A stretch of DNA of 64,000 bases from Bacteroides salyersiae WAL 10018 = DSM 18765 = JCM 12988 (lineage in GTDB: Bacteria; Bacteroidota; Bacteroidia; Bacteroidales; Bacteroidaceae). Positions 8,543-17,778 of the stretch are shown here, in pieces. Within the stretch, counting starts at the first letter, position 1. Each line of letters begins with the position of its first letter. The position numbers were made by a program, and so were the translations under genes. The stretch covers positions 2,547,029 to 2,611,028 of the forward strand of contig NZ_KB905466.1 in NCBI RefSeq assembly GCF_000381365.1, written 5' to 3'. Below the pieces are notes generated by a model, which ran no database searches, was not told the DNA's origin, and saw only the letters and a program-made list of their open reading frames with translations.

Positions 8543-8662
8543 ATGGCATTTATTAAAGATAAACGCGACTGTTACGGCAATGAATTGGAGGGCAATGAAT
8601 TGGAGAATGAAACAGGATGTATGTACCGGTGGAATTTAGAAACAAATAAAACAATAATATAA
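8543..8662 (+). CDS. possible 39-residue small protein in the fimbrillin leader
   Basis: ATG at 8543 to TAA at 8660-8662, encoding MAFIKDKRDCYG followed by an exact small duplication (GNELEGNELEN, from a repeated ggcaatgaattggag) and a short C-terminal tail. It ends 18 bases before the fimbrillin ATG and lies inside the predicted leader transcript. There is no signal peptide or known domain. It may be a real small protein, a leader peptide or chance. Confidence 0.25.
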   Translation: MAFIKDKRDCYGNELEGNELENETGCMYRWNLETNKTII

Positions 8663-8680
8663 ACTTTAAAAACAAGAAGT

Positions 8681-9604
8681 ATGAAGACATTTATTTTTTC
8701 AGCATTGGCATTGGGAGTGATGGCTGGTTGCTCAAATACAGAGATTGAGGATGTGGTTGATAGTGGGGAACCGGTAGCGATTACACTGAATGCAGGAGTA
8801 GAAACAGCAGTAGTGGTAGGGACGAGAGCTGCTATTGGAACAGATGAGCTGTTTAAAGCTACAGTATTGGGATGGGAAGGTGATAATGTTGCTGATTATA
8901 AGGTCGCACCTACATGGACGGCAATATCCAGTGATATAAAAGCGTCTTCTGAAGTAACTAATAATATAACTTTAACGAATACTCAATATTATAAATCAGA
9001 TGGAACCCATACTTTTATGAAAGCTTTTTATGTAAATGGTGAAACTCCTGTTGCTGATACTGATAGTTGGATTTATAACTTGACAAAGAAAGATGGAACA
9101 TTAGACATCTTAATGGCATCTGCCATTAACGGTGATAAAAATACGCCTGCTGCTTCATTTGCTTTTAAGCGGCCGTTGACAAAATTGATATTTAAGGTGG
9201 TTGCCGGTGATGGATTAGCTGATAATGTAACACTTACCTCTATTGAGGTAAAAGATATGTGTGTACCTGAAAAAATAAATCTTGGTACTGATGAAGTTGT
9301 TTTTGGAGAAACGCTTGCTACGCCTTTGTCTATAGGTGTTACTGCAAGTACTTCAATAACTGCAACTGAAACACCGGTAGGGCATGCCATCATGGTAAAA
9401 CCTATCGCAGGTACATTTGTTATTAGTGTGACAACAAGTACAAAAACTTATGATAATGTTACTGTAACTTTAAATTCTGTGGCAGAGCATTTAGACGGCG
9501 CAGGTGTTGCATACACTGTAACTTTAACATTTAAAGAACAGATTTCGGTCAGTGCTTCTGTTGCTGATTGGAGTGAAGGTACAGGTTCTGCTACTATTGG
9601 ATAA
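8681..9604 (+). CDS. fimbrillin-family lipoprotein (Mfa-like)
   Basis: 307 residues with a lipoprotein signal peptide (MKTFIFSALALGVMAGC, lipidated Cys17). Then comes the fimbrillin-type opening 'SNTEIEDVVDSGEPVAITLNAGVE', with an Arg at position 49 (VVGTRAAIG) where an arginine-specific protease could cut, as in FimA/Mfa maturation. The body is Ser/Thr-rich beta structure with 'ILMASAINGDKNTPAASFAFKRPLTKLIFKV', the characteristic central segment of this family. It probably forms or caps a surface fimbria via donor-strand exchange. It stands alone with no fimbrial assembly partners adjacent. A strong terminator follows at 9638, and the next gene is an AraC regulator. Confidence 0.8.
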   Translation: MKTFIFSALALGVMAGCSNTEIEDVVDSGEPVAITLNAGVETAVVVGTRAAIGTDELFKATVLGWEGDNVADYKVAPTWTAISSDIKASSEVTNNITLTNTQYYKSDGTHTFMKAFYVNGETPVADTDSWIYNLTKKDGTLDILMASAINGDKNTPAASFAFKRPLTKLIFKVVAGDGLADNVTLTSIEVKDMCVPEKINLGTDEVVFGETLATPLSIGVTASTSITATETPVGHAIMVKPIAGTFVISVTTSTKTYDNVTVTLNSVAEHLDGAGVAYTVTLTFKEQISVSASVADWSEGTGSATIG

Positions 9605-9637
9605 TTGTTTTTATAAATGTAGTATAATCATCTAATG

Positions 9638-9682
9638 AATTCCTCAAGAAAAGTTTTTATATCTTTTCTTGAGGAATTTTTT
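9638..9682 (+). terminator. intrinsic terminator after fimbrillin gene
   Basis: A 16-bp stem without mismatch (9638-9653 / 9663-9678, 9-nt loop) followed by a T-run through 9682. Confidence 0.9.
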
Positions 9683-9691
9683 ATATAATGC

Positions 9692-9721
9692 TTTGTGTGT
9701 AAAAATATTATTGTACTTTTG
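9692..9721 (+). promoter_or_regulatory. promoter of the first AraC regulator
   Basis: TTTG at 9692-9695 and TACTTTTG at 9714-9721, spacer 18, slightly short of the usual 19-21. Confidence 0.55.
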
Positions 9722-9754
9722 TGGAAAACATAAACAAATAAATAATATATCGTT

Positions 9755-10600
9755 ATGTCCGGCCTCTCCACTTGTGGAGTCACGATGAACTGTTTGGAAT
9801 GTCCCAAGGCAGTGACAAATTCTATTGTTCATGCTTCTCATCCGAGAGGGTTTCACAAGCCGGCTCAGAAGTGTGAAGAGAACATTATTATTTTTTTGCT
9901 TAAAGGTGAAGTTCTTGTCAATAGTCAGGAATATGCCGGTACTACATTGCGGGCCGGCGAATTTATTCTTCAGGCAATCGGTTCGAAGTTGGAGTTGCTT
10001 GTTATGGAAGACGCTGAATGTGTATGCTATAGCTTTAATAAACCTGAATTCTTTTGTGAGGAGCGTTATAATCATATAAAAACTCAAGTGACTCCTCCCT
10101 TGATCTTTTCTCCATTGAAAATAGTGCCGGAATTGAAACATTTTCTTGAAGGTTCTGCCAGCTATTTATCTAAAGACAAGATATGTCGCGAGCTATTATC
10201 ACTCAAGAAAAAAGAACTTGCTTTTATTCTTAGTTCCTATTATTCCGATTATGAGTTATCCACTTTAGTACATTCATTGGCCAAGTATACCAGTAGTTTT
10301 CAATACTTTGTCCTCGGCAATCATACGAAAGTAAAAACAGTGGAAGAATTTGCCCACTTGGGTGGATATACGGTTACTACTTTTCGTCGTATATTCAATT
10401 CTGTATTTCATGAACCTGTCTATGAGTGGATGATGAAACAACGTAAAGAAGGGATCATTTACGAACTTCGCTATACGAAAGCTACCATTTCTGAGATTTG
10501 TTACAAATACGGATTTGAATCTTTACCTCATTTCTCAAATTTCTGTAAGAAAAACTTTGGAGCTTCTCCTCGCAGCATACGTTTAAGCGAATCGCAGTAA
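9755..10600 (+). CDS. AraC-family regulator with N-terminal four-cysteine motif (copy 1)
   Basis: 281 residues. The last 100 or so form a double helix-turn-helix AraC domain ('VEEFAHLGGYTVTTFRRIF...ISEICYKYGFESLPHFSNFCKKNFGASPRSIR'). The N-terminal region is a cupin-like sensor domain ('IIFLLKGEVLVNSQEYAGTTLRAGEFILQAIGSKLELL'). At the start are Cys7, Cys13, Cys16 and Cys40 (C-x5-C-x2-C-x23-C). The AraC protein at 18611-19477 has the same four Cys at identical positions, which supports the start at 9755 over the internal Met11 at 9785. The motif may bind zinc or an Fe-S cluster, or act as a thiol switch; that is inference. It has its own promoter. Targets are unknown, and the adjacent fimbrillin gene is one candidate. 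Confidence 0.85.
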   Translation: MSGLSTCGVTMNCLECPKAVTNSIVHASHPRGFHKPAQKCEENIIIFLLKGEVLVNSQEYAGTTLRAGEFILQAIGSKLELLVMEDAECVCYSFNKPEFFCEERYNHIKTQVTPPLIFSPLKIVPELKHFLEGSASYLSKDKICRELLSLKKKELAFILSSYYSDYELSTLVHSLAKYTSSFQYFVLGNHTKVKTVEEFAHLGGYTVTTFRRIFNSVFHEPVYEWMMKQRKEGIIYELRYTKATISEICYKYGFESLPHFSNFCKKNFGASPRSIRLSESQ

Positions 10601-10612
10601 GTTTTGGGAGTA

Positions 10613-10644
10613 TAAAAAAGGGCATCGCTTCACAGCGACACCCT
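10613..10644 (-). terminator. minus-strand intrinsic terminator
   Basis: Read on the minus strand, AGGGTGTCGCT-GTGA-AGCGATGCCCT forms an 11-bp stem (two U-G wobbles, GNRA-type GUGA loop) followed by a U-run (plus-strand a-run 10614-10619). On the plus strand the two wobble pairs become C-A mismatches and there is no T-run, so the minus strand is the one it serves. Confidence 0.75.
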
Positions 10645-11186
10645 GCCTAAATGGACACTCAGCAGTCTATAAAGATACACACTTGTACTTTTTGTTTATT
10701 GACTACCGGTATCCTCTCTTACATAAGGGATGATAAAATTCTATTAACGATTGGACGGAATTGTTAGCTTGTTTAAATAATTTATATTCATAATCATTTT
10801 TTTCTTTGTGTGTAACTTATTAATATAATTCCTATTACATGTGAAAACGAACAATAATATGTAATATTTAGTCGGAGTGCCGATAATATAAGAGCGTGAG
10901 ACCGAAACATTACTCCTAAACGAGGCTCGACCAAAAGCCTAACTCTGGATCAATGAGTCAGCCCACACTCCCTTTATTGGTATATACGGGGAATTTATCT
11001 GTACGTATAAAAGCGTGTAGATATAACATATATATGCAATAAAGGTTGCGGGACTTTCTCTGTGCCAGAGTTCCAGAAATGAAATTGGTCGATTTCGTTT
11101 AGGCACAAATATTAGTTCGCAACAGAAGATGTACTACTGATAGTTAACGTCACCTGTGCTTGTATACGTTATGCATCTCCTTTTCC
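10613..11186 (-). ncRNA. candidate large structured RNA with kissing loop
   Basis: There is no ORF here, yet several perfect stems occur in a row (plus coordinates): 10833-10840/10859-10866 (8 bp), 10874-10879/10966-10971, hairpin 10923-10927/10936-10940, 10972-10979/11037-11044 (8 bp), 10983-10988/11004-11009, 11045-11050/11118-11123, 11061-11066/11102-11107, hairpin 11081-11085/11092-11096, 11127-11131/11174-11178, 11145-11150/11166-11171. The loops of the two hairpins are perfectly complementary over six bases (CGACCA 10928-10933 with TGGTCG 11086-11091), a likely kissing interaction. A minus-strand -7 TATATTTG (11199-11192) with GTTG 19 nt further upstream and the minus-strand terminator at 10613 favour minus-strand transcription. 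A few wobble extensions favour plus, so the strand is not certain. It matches no RNA class I know; RNase P, tmRNA and SRP signatures are absent. Confidence 0.55.
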
Positions 11187-11199
11187 ATTTGCAAATATA

Positions 11200-11646
11200 A
11201 TGCATTAATATTATATTACAACCGATAATAATCTATTTATTTTCTTAATTCCTAAGAAAAATGGTTAACCTTGTTTTTAAGAAAACATCTTTTTCTATCA
11301 TAGAGACAAGTTTATAGGTGAAATAGAACAGGAATATATGCTTATTTTTATGAAAGAAAGTGTCTTGATTTTACGATGAAAAGCTTATACGAATCCGTAG
11401 CGGCTATTCTATGGATTAGTGAATATTCAAAGTTTTTTTCGGTCGGTTCTATTTGATGCGGAAGTAAAGGACTGGTCCTAAAGAAAGAACTCCTTTAAAT
11501 GTATTTTGCAATCTTTTAAAATCATTTTAGAAAGTATTACCGTCAATGCGAATAGCAAGTTTTACGTGATTTCTCTCTTTATTTGCAAACTCTGAATGGT
11601 TAATCCTGAAAGACAGTATCCTATGTTGAATTTTAAATTTAGTATT
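11200..11646. other. AT-rich upstream region of the repeat protein, no clear feature
   Basis: No ORF above noise and no convincing promoter pair; a TATTTTG string near 11502-11508 lacks one base of the -7 consensus. It probably contains the promoter and leader of the gene at 11647. Confidence 0.4.
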
Positions 11647-14600
11647 ATGAGACATTATTTTACAAGTAGATTGTTTCTATTTTTGTTTGTTCTATTCGGC
11701 TGCGTGATGGCAACCAACGGGCAGAGTCTGAAAACCGTTAAAAATTGGAATTTCTTATCGTGGAGTGAAACAACTTTAGCTAATCTGGGGGCAGATGCCA
11801 CCAGCTGGGAAGCAGAAATTGACGCTGAGACGCAAGTTCTTAAGCGTTATAAGAATTTAGAGACGGTGGATGCCAAAAATGTCCTGAAAGCTAATGGGGT
11901 AGTGATTGCAGAGACCGATGGCATTCTCTTTCCTGCACTGACCAAAGGAAATTTGAGTCTTCGTATAAATATGGGTGATGATGGTATCCAGTTAGGAAGT
12001 AAGAATCTGGAAGTGACAATCAAAGAACTGAAAGCTGGACAGCATGTTACCATTATTCTGAAAAGTGCGAATGCGACAAGTGGACGTGGTATCAGCGCCA
12101 TAACGAACATGACAGGTACGGTGGGATCTGACACTTATAAGACCGGCAATGATGGTGAAAATACTTATGAGTTAGTAGTCGCTGCTGATGGTGATGTGAA
12201 GTTCAAATACAATGAAGGTGTTATCTTGAAAAGTATTACAGTATCCGAAGAAACGGTTGCACGTAAAGTAGCTTATATTTATGATTCTTCTTATGCCGGT
12301 TATGTACTCGATGAAGACCCTGTACATGCTGCATTGATTGACGCCTATGAGGTAACGGATATCGATGTGAAATCTTTAGATGGTTCTACGGTAAATGAAT
12401 TACTTGGTTATGATCTGGTATTTTCTTCTGAGGCTGTTGGCGGTAAACATGCGTATGGGTTGAAGTTGGAGACCGTTGTAAATAAAGTGCCTATGCTCAA
12501 TCTGAAGTCATTCTATTATTCTTCAGACCGTTGGGCATGGGCTACGGGGCAGAATCCGGATAAAGGAACTAATACGATGATTATATTGGAAGCTTATCGT
12601 AATCATGCTATTTTCAATGGAGTGGCCATCGCAGAAGACGGTACATGTGTTATTTTTACCGAGAGCGATGCCAGCAACAATCAAGTGCAAGCTTATAAAG
12701 ATCCGGGTGCAATCATTGCTGATGACATTGTTATGGCAAAAGATGGAACAGGCACTTATAATACCATTCATGAACATGGTACGACAAATAAGTATATGTT
12801 GATACCGTTTGCCAGTAATCTGATCAGGGGGATTGATGCCAATGCAATTAGATTGTTGCTGAATGCGGCCGATTATCTGATTGCCACGAAGGAAGTATAT
12901 GTTGAGCCGTCGGATCCGGTAGCTGCTCCGGTTATTTCGGATGTTGTTAATGGAAACGCTAAAACAGTGACTATTACTACTGCAACAGAAGATGCCGCGA
13001 TTTACTATACTTTGGACGGTACTGTTCCTACTATTGAAAGTATCCTATACACGCAACCATTTGATGTTTTGAAGCCGTGTTCGGTAACGGCTTTTGCTGT
13101 GAAAGAAGGAATGCTCGATTCAGAAGTAGTGTCGAAGGATATTGAGAACGAAAATTATATTGCACGAAACAAAACGTTGTTATGGGCCAATTTCAAGGAT
13201 CAGCCGGAAGAATGGGGAGTAACCGGGGATATAATCGGTTCCGGAAAGACGGATGAAAAGACAATCGCAGGATTTATAATCGGAAGCAAGGGGCAGCGTG
13301 TTAATCTGCAGGCTACAGGTGTGTCCGAAAAGATCGGTGATACTTACGGTCCCGTTACAGAAGAAGATATGGGAGCGACAAGCTATGCAATGTCTTTCCT
13401 TACAGGCTCTGCCAGTGGCTATATAATTACTCCGTCTGTAGTAGCCGGACCTTTTGATGTTGCTATTTGGTGGTGTACGGCAAAGAGTGCATCTTACACT
13501 GAGAAATTGACTATATCTGTGAAAACTGCGGATGCAGAGGAGTGGACAGAACTTGAAACGATCTCTAATAAAAGTTATAAGAGTGTTCGTAAGCAAATTG
13601 TATCTTATGATGGAACAGAGCCTGTACAAGTTAAGATAACTTGTGCTTCCGGAAACGGCTCTAACAACAATGCAATGATATTCGATGTTAAGTTGTTGGG
13701 CGAAGGGGCAGATCCGGTAGCTACTCCGGTTATTTCGGCAGAAGCAAATGGAAATGCCAAGACAGTAACCATCACTACGGATACGAAAGATGCTACTATC
13801 TATTATACGATTAATGGAACAGATCCTACGATTGCCAGCACGCAATATACAGAACCTTTTGACATCTTGAAGCCTTGTACAGTAAAAGCATTTGCCGTGA
13901 AGAAAGATATGGCAGATTCGGATATAGCTTCGGAAGATATTGAGAATGAAAATTATATCGCACGGAATAAAACCCTGTTGTGGGCCAACTTCAAGAACCA
14001 ACCGGAAGAGTGGGGAATAACCGGGGATATAATCGCTTCCGGAAAGACGGATGAGAAAACGGTTGCAGGATTTATAATCGGAAGTGAAGGCCAGCGTGTA
14101 AACCTCCAGACTACCGGTGTTTCTGAAGAAATAGGCGGAAATTATGGCCCGGAGACAGAAGCTGATGCCGGTGCGTCGGGTTATGCCATGTCATTCTTGA
14201 CAGGAACGGCCAGCGCTTATATGATTACTCCTTCTGCCGTAGCCGGACCGTTTGATATTGCTATCTGGTGGTGTGGTGCAAAATCAGCTTCCAATACGGA
14301 GAAGTTGACCGTATCGGTGAAAACGGTGGATGCTGAAGAATGGACAGAACTGGGAACACTTTCTAATGATGCTTATAAGAATATCCGTAAACAAGTGATT
14401 TCTTATGAAGGAACAGAACCGGTATTGGTTAAGTTTGCTTCTGCTTCGGAAAACGGAAAGAACAATAATGCGATGATATTCGATATTAAATTATTAGGTG
14501 AAGGTGAAGATCCGGTACTGCCGGTGGCTACTCCGGTCATTACGACAGAAGATACTGCCGATGGGAAAATGGTCACGATTGCTTGTGAAACAGAAGATGC

Positions 14601-14916
14601 GGCTGTCTACTACACTTTGGATGGCACTGAACCTACAGTAGAAAGTAGTCTTTATGCAGAACCGTTTGAGACGAAATCATCTTGCACAGTGAAAGCTATC
14701 GCAGTGAAAGAGGGTTTCCCCGATTCGGAAATTGCCGAACTGGATATTACTATCGCTACTTCCATTATTTCTGAAACAGCTTCTAAAGTTATCTTATCCC
14801 GCTCTTATTTCACTGTTGGCGGAGTGAAGCTTGAAGCTCCGGTGAAAGGATTGAATATCGTAAGAACGGTGTTTGAAGACGGGGTGATCGAGATGTCCAA
14901 GGTAATAGTAGAATAG
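11647..14916 (+). CDS. large secreted repeat protein with chitobiase-C-type domains
   Basis: I prefer ATG 11647 (MRHYFTSRLFLFLFVLFGCVM..., a good signal peptide) over the frame's first ATG at 11596, giving 1089 residues. After the N-terminal beta region come three CHB_HEX_C-like modules, each with '(I/V)YYT(L/I)(D/N)GT(V/D/E)PT', at roughly residues 425-500, 690-765 and 955-1030. Two jelly-roll-like domains ('RNKTLLWANFK.QPEEWG.TGDII...AIWWC.AKSAS.TEKLT') lie between them. The first two module-plus-jelly-roll blocks are a tandem duplication with an exact 798-bp period. The C-terminus '(V)KLEAPVKGLNIVRTVFEDG' resembles sorting or anchoring tails of Bacteroidetes secreted proteins. No catalytic site was recognised; an adhesin or glycan-binding surface protein is likely. 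Confidence 0.75.
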   Translation: MRHYFTSRLFLFLFVLFGCVMATNGQSLKTVKNWNFLSWSETTLANLGADATSWEAEIDAETQVLKRYKNLETVDAKNVLKANGVVIAETDGILFPALTKGNLSLRINMGDDGIQLGSKNLEVTIKELKAGQHVTIILKSANATSGRGISAITNMTGTVGSDTYKTGNDGENTYELVVAADGDVKFKYNEGVILKSITVSEETVARKVAYIYDSSYAGYVLDEDPVHAALIDAYEVTDIDVKSLDGSTVNELLGYDLVFSSEAVGGKHAYGLKLETVVNKVPMLNLKSFYYSSDRWAWATGQNPDKGTNTMIILEAYRNHAIFNGVAIAEDGTCVIFTESDASNNQVQAYKDPGAIIADDIVMAKDGTGTYNTIHEHGTTNKYMLIPFASNLIRGIDANAIRLLLNAADYLIATKEVYVEPSDPVAAPVISDVVNGNAKTVTITTATEDAAIYYTLDGTVPTIESILYTQPFDVLKPCSVTAFAVKEGMLDSEVVSKDIENENYIARNKTLLWANFKDQPEEWGVTGDIIGSGKTDEKTIAGFIIGSKGQRVNLQATGVSEKIGDTYGPVTEEDMGATSYAMSFLTGSASGYIITPSVVAGPFDVAIWWCTAKSASYTEKLTISVKTADAEEWTELETISNKSYKSVRKQIVSYDGTEPVQVKITCASGNGSNNNAMIFDVKLLGEGADPVATPVISAEANGNAKTVTITTDTKDATIYYTINGTDPTIASTQYTEPFDILKPCTVKAFAVKKDMADSDIASEDIENENYIARNKTLLWANFKNQPEEWGITGDIIASGKTDEKTVAGFIIGSEGQRVNLQTTGVSEEIGGNYGPETEADAGASGYAMSFLTGTASAYMITPSAVAGPFDIAIWWCGAKSASNTEKLTVSVKTVDAEEWTELGTLSNDAYKNIRKQVISYEGTEPVLVKFASASENGKNNNAMIFDIKLLGEGEDPVLPVATPVITTEDTADGKMVTIACETEDAAVYYTLDGTEPTVESSLYAEPFETKSSCTVKAIAVKEGFPDSEIAELDITIATSIISETASKVILSRSYFTVGGVKLEAPVKGLNIVRTVFEDGVIEMSKVIVE
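12913..14508 (+). repeat. two tandem 798-bp units within the surface protein gene
   Basis: The marker GATCCGGTA recurs at 12913, 13711 and (as GATCCGGTA) 14509, exactly 798 bases apart (266 codons). Units 12913-13710 and 13711-14508 encode closely similar 266-residue blocks; a third partial unit begins at 14509. Confidence 0.85.
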
Positions 14917-14949
14917 TTCACAATTTCTCTTATTCAATAGGTATATATA

Positions 14950-14982
14950 AAAATCCCTGCCGGATGACCCGGCAGGGATTTT
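14950..14982. terminator. bidirectional intrinsic terminator
   Basis: A 14-bp perfect stem (AAAATCCCTGCCGG and its complement, 5-nt loop) with A and T runs on either side, between the convergent ends of the repeat protein gene and frdB. Confidence 0.9.
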
Positions 14983-15012
14983 CTGTTATTAATCAAATGC
15001 TAAGTTATACGC

Positions 15013-15768
15013 TTAGTCTTTCAGTTTTGCGAGGATGAAATCGCGGTTCAAACGAGCGATGTTGCTGATAGAAATGTTCTTCGGACATTCAGCTTCACAT
15101 GCACGGGTATTTGTACAGTTACCGAATCCGAGTTCGTCCATCTTAGACAACATGGCTTTTGCGCGGCGGGCAGCTTCTACCTTTCCTTGCGGAAGCAGGT
15201 TCAACTGGCTGACCTTTGCCGAAACGAACAACATAGCCGAACCGTTCTTACATGCAGCTACACAAGCACCGCAACCGATACATGCAGCAGCATCCATAGC
15301 TTCGTCAGCAATGTCTTTGGAAATCAAGATAGCGTTAGCGTCTTGTGGAGCGCCGGTATTTACGCTTACATAACCACCTGCCTGCATGATTTTGTCATAA
15401 GCAGAACGGTCTACCATAAGGTCGCGGATTACCGGGAAGCCGGCGGAACGCCAAGGTTCTACAGTGATTGTATCGCCATCTTTGAAACGGCGCATATACA
15501 TCTGGCAGGTAGTGGCGCCTGTTGCAGGACCATGTGGATGTCCGTTGATGTACAAAGAGCACATACCACAGATACCTTCGCGGCAGTCATGGTCGAATAC
15601 GATCGGTTCACCACCATCGTTAATGATTTGTTCATTCAGGATATCCAGCATTTCGAGGAACGAAGTATCGCCCGGGATATCTTTCATTTGATATGTTTCA
15701 AAAGCACCTTTTGCTTTCGGGCTTTTCTGACGCCATACCTTCAGTGTGAAACTTATATTTTTATCCAT
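15013..15768 (-). CDS. frdB: fumarate reductase / succinate dehydrogenase iron-sulfur subunit
   Basis: 251 residues. This subunit carries electrons between the membrane quinone site and the flavoprotein. An N-terminal 2Fe-2S ferredoxin domain has '[16 protein letters not shown]' and a later Cys in 'ATTCQMY'. A C-terminal domain holds '[17 protein letters not shown]' (4Fe-4S) and '[15 protein letters not shown]' (3Fe-4S). All ligands are present. It is the last gene of a C-A-B operon, 28 bases after frdA. In Bacteroides this complex works mainly as a fumarate reductase, making succinate and supporting menaquinol-linked energy conservation. Confidence 0.95.
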   Translation of the reverse strand: MDKNISFTLKVWRQKSPKAKGAFETYQMKDIPGDTSFLEMLDILNEQIINDGGEPIVFDHDCREGICGMCSLYINGHPHGPATGATTCQMYMRRFKDGDTITVEPWRSAGFPVIRDLMVDRSAYDKIMQAGGYVSVNTGAPQDANAILISKDIADEAMDAAACIGCGACVAACKNGSAMLFVSAKVSQLNLLPQGKVEAARRAKAMLSKMDELGFGNCTNTRACEAECPKNISISNIARLNRDFILAKLKD

Positions 15769-15796
15769 TTTTGTTTTCCTTTAATTGATTAGCCGA

Positions 15797-17740
15797 TTAA
15801 GATTTGTAGTTACGAGTCTGAACTTTCACGAACTGATAGTTCAAATCTTCTTTGATCAATTCCGGTTCTGAATCTTCACCGGTATATTTCCAGCAAGATA
15901 CGTAAGAGAAGTTCTTATCGTCACGCAAAGCTTCGCCTTCCGGAGTCTGATACTCAGTACGGAAGTGACCGCCGCAAGATTCTTCACGGTTCAGAGCATC
16001 GCGGGCCATCAACATACCTACTTCGATAAAGTCGATCAGACGGAGAGCCTTTTCAAGTTCTACGTTCAGTTCGTTTACTTCACCCGGGATGCGTACGTTG
16101 GTCCAGAAGTCTTTTTTCACTTCTTGGATACCGCTCAAAGCTTTCTGCAAAGATTCTTTGGTACGAGCCATACCTACAAAATCCCACATGATGTGACCCA
16201 ATTTCTTGTGGATGGAGTCAACAGAATGTTTACCGTTAACGGCTTTGATTTTCTGAATCTTATCCTTGACAGCTTTTTCGGCTGCTACGAATTCCGGAAG
16301 GTCGGTAGAGAAACGCGGAACTTGGATTTGATCGGCCAGATAGTTTTGGATAGTGTATGGCAATACGAAATATCCGTCGGCCAGACCCTGCATCAACGCG
16401 GATGCACCCAAACGGTTGGCGCCGTGATCGGAGAAGTTGGCTTCGCCGATAGCGAACAGACCCGGAATAGAAGTCATCAATTCATAATCTACCCAAATAC
16501 CACCCATTGTGTAGTGGATAGCGGGGAATATCATCATCGGAGTTTTATATGGATTCTCGTCGGTGATTTCTTCGTACATATCGAAGAGGTTACCATAACG
16601 GGCACGAACCACATCCTCACCCAGACGATCGATGGCATATTTGAAATCAAGGAAAACGGCCAAGCCGGTATTGTTTACACCGAAACCTGCATCGCAACGT
16701 TCTTTGGCAGCACGTGATGCCACGTCGCGAGGTACGAGGTTACCGAATGCCGGATAACGACGTTCCAGATAGAAGTCACGATCTTCGTCGGGTATATCAT
16801 TCGGTTTTTTAGTTCCTGCCTGCAATGCTTTGGCATCTTCGATCTTTTTCGGAACCCAGATACGGCCGTCGTTACGGAGAGATTCAGACATCAGCGTCAG
16901 CTTAGACTGTTTGTCACCGTGAACAGGGATACAGGTCGGGTGGATCTGTGCAAAACAAGGATTAGCAAAATAAGCACCCTTTTTGTAGCACTGGATGGCA
17001 ACAGAACCGTTGGAGCCCATTGCATTGGTTGAAAGGAAGAAAGCATTTCCGTAACCGCCTGTACCGATAACTACGGCATGAGCAGCGAAACGTTCAATTT
17101 CCCCGGTTACGAGGTTGCGGGCAATGATACCACGGGCGCGTCCTTCGATTATAACAAGGTCGAGCATTTCATAACGGGTGAACAATTTTACAGTACCTTT
17201 CTGTACCTGACGGCTCAATGCTGAATAAGCGCCCAGCAACAACTGCTGTCCGGTCTGGCCACGGGCATAGAATGTACGTGATACCTGCGCACCACCGAAA
17301 GAACGGTTGTCGAGCGTACCACCGTAGTCACGGGCAAAAGGAACACCCTGAGCTACACATTGGTCGATGATGGCATTGGATACTTCTGCCAGACGGTAAA
17401 CGTTGGCTTCGCGTGCACGATAGTCACCACCTTTGATTGTATCGTAGAAAAGACGGTATACAGAGTCGCCGTCATTTTGATAATTCTTAGCTGCGTTGAT
17501 ACCACCTTGTGCTGCGATGGAGTGAGCACGGCGTGGAGAATCCTGGATACAGAAGTTGAATACTCTGAATCCCATTTCACCCAGAGAAGCGGCTGCAGAT
17601 GCGCCGGCAAGTCCGGTTCCTACAACGATAATGTCGAGACGACGTTTGTTGGCAGGATTAACAAGTTTTTGGTGAGCTTTATAGTTACTCCATTTTTCGG
17701 CTAACTGGCCTTCAGGAATTTTAGAATCTATTTGAGTCAT
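15797..17740 (-). CDS. frdA: fumarate reductase / succinate dehydrogenase flavoprotein subunit
   Basis: 647 residues. Signatures are the FAD-binding Rossmann '[23 protein letters not shown]', the covalent-flavin region '[18 protein letters not shown]' and, in the catalytic domain, '[32 protein letters not shown]'. Later comes '[47 protein letters not shown]', with '[22 protein letters not shown]' near the C-terminus. It interconverts fumarate and succinate in the cytoplasm. The length and organisation match the non-classical type found with a single di-haem cytochrome b subunit. It lies between frdC and frdB. Confidence 0.95.
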   Translation of the reverse strand: MTQIDSKIPEGQLAEKWSNYKAHQKLVNPANKRRLDIIVVGTGLAGASAAASLGEMGFRVFNFCIQDSPRRAHSIAAQGGINAAKNYQNDGDSVYRLFYDTIKGGDYRAREANVYRLAEVSNAIIDQCVAQGVPFARDYGGTLDNRSFGGAQVSRTFYARGQTGQQLLLGAYSALSRQVQKGTVKLFTRYEMLDLVIIEGRARGIIARNLVTGEIERFAAHAVVIGTGGYGNAFFLSTNAMGSNGSVAIQCYKKGAYFANPCFAQIHPTCIPVHGDKQSKLTLMSESLRNDGRIWVPKKIEDAKALQAGTKKPNDIPDEDRDFYLERRYPAFGNLVPRDVASRAAKERCDAGFGVNNTGLAVFLDFKYAIDRLGEDVVRARYGNLFDMYEEITDENPYKTPMMIFPAIHYTMGGIWVDYELMTSIPGLFAIGEANFSDHGANRLGASALMQGLADGYFVLPYTIQNYLADQIQVPRFSTDLPEFVAAEKAVKDKIQKIKAVNGKHSVDSIHKKLGHIMWDFVGMARTKESLQKALSGIQEVKKDFWTNVRIPGEVNELNVELEKALRLIDFIEVGMLMARDALNREESCGGHFRTEYQTPEGEALRDDKNFSYVSCWKYTGEDSEPELIKEDLNYQFVKVQTRNYKS

Positions 17741-17778
17741 AATGCTATTTACGATTTAATCATTTACAATTTTAAAAT

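Noticed and set aside
10833..11186. RNase P RNA, tmRNA or 6S RNA
   Set aside because: No GAGGAAAGUCC or ACAGAA-GGCUUA boxes, no tRNA-like acceptor with tag ORF, and several separate domains rather than one long rod.
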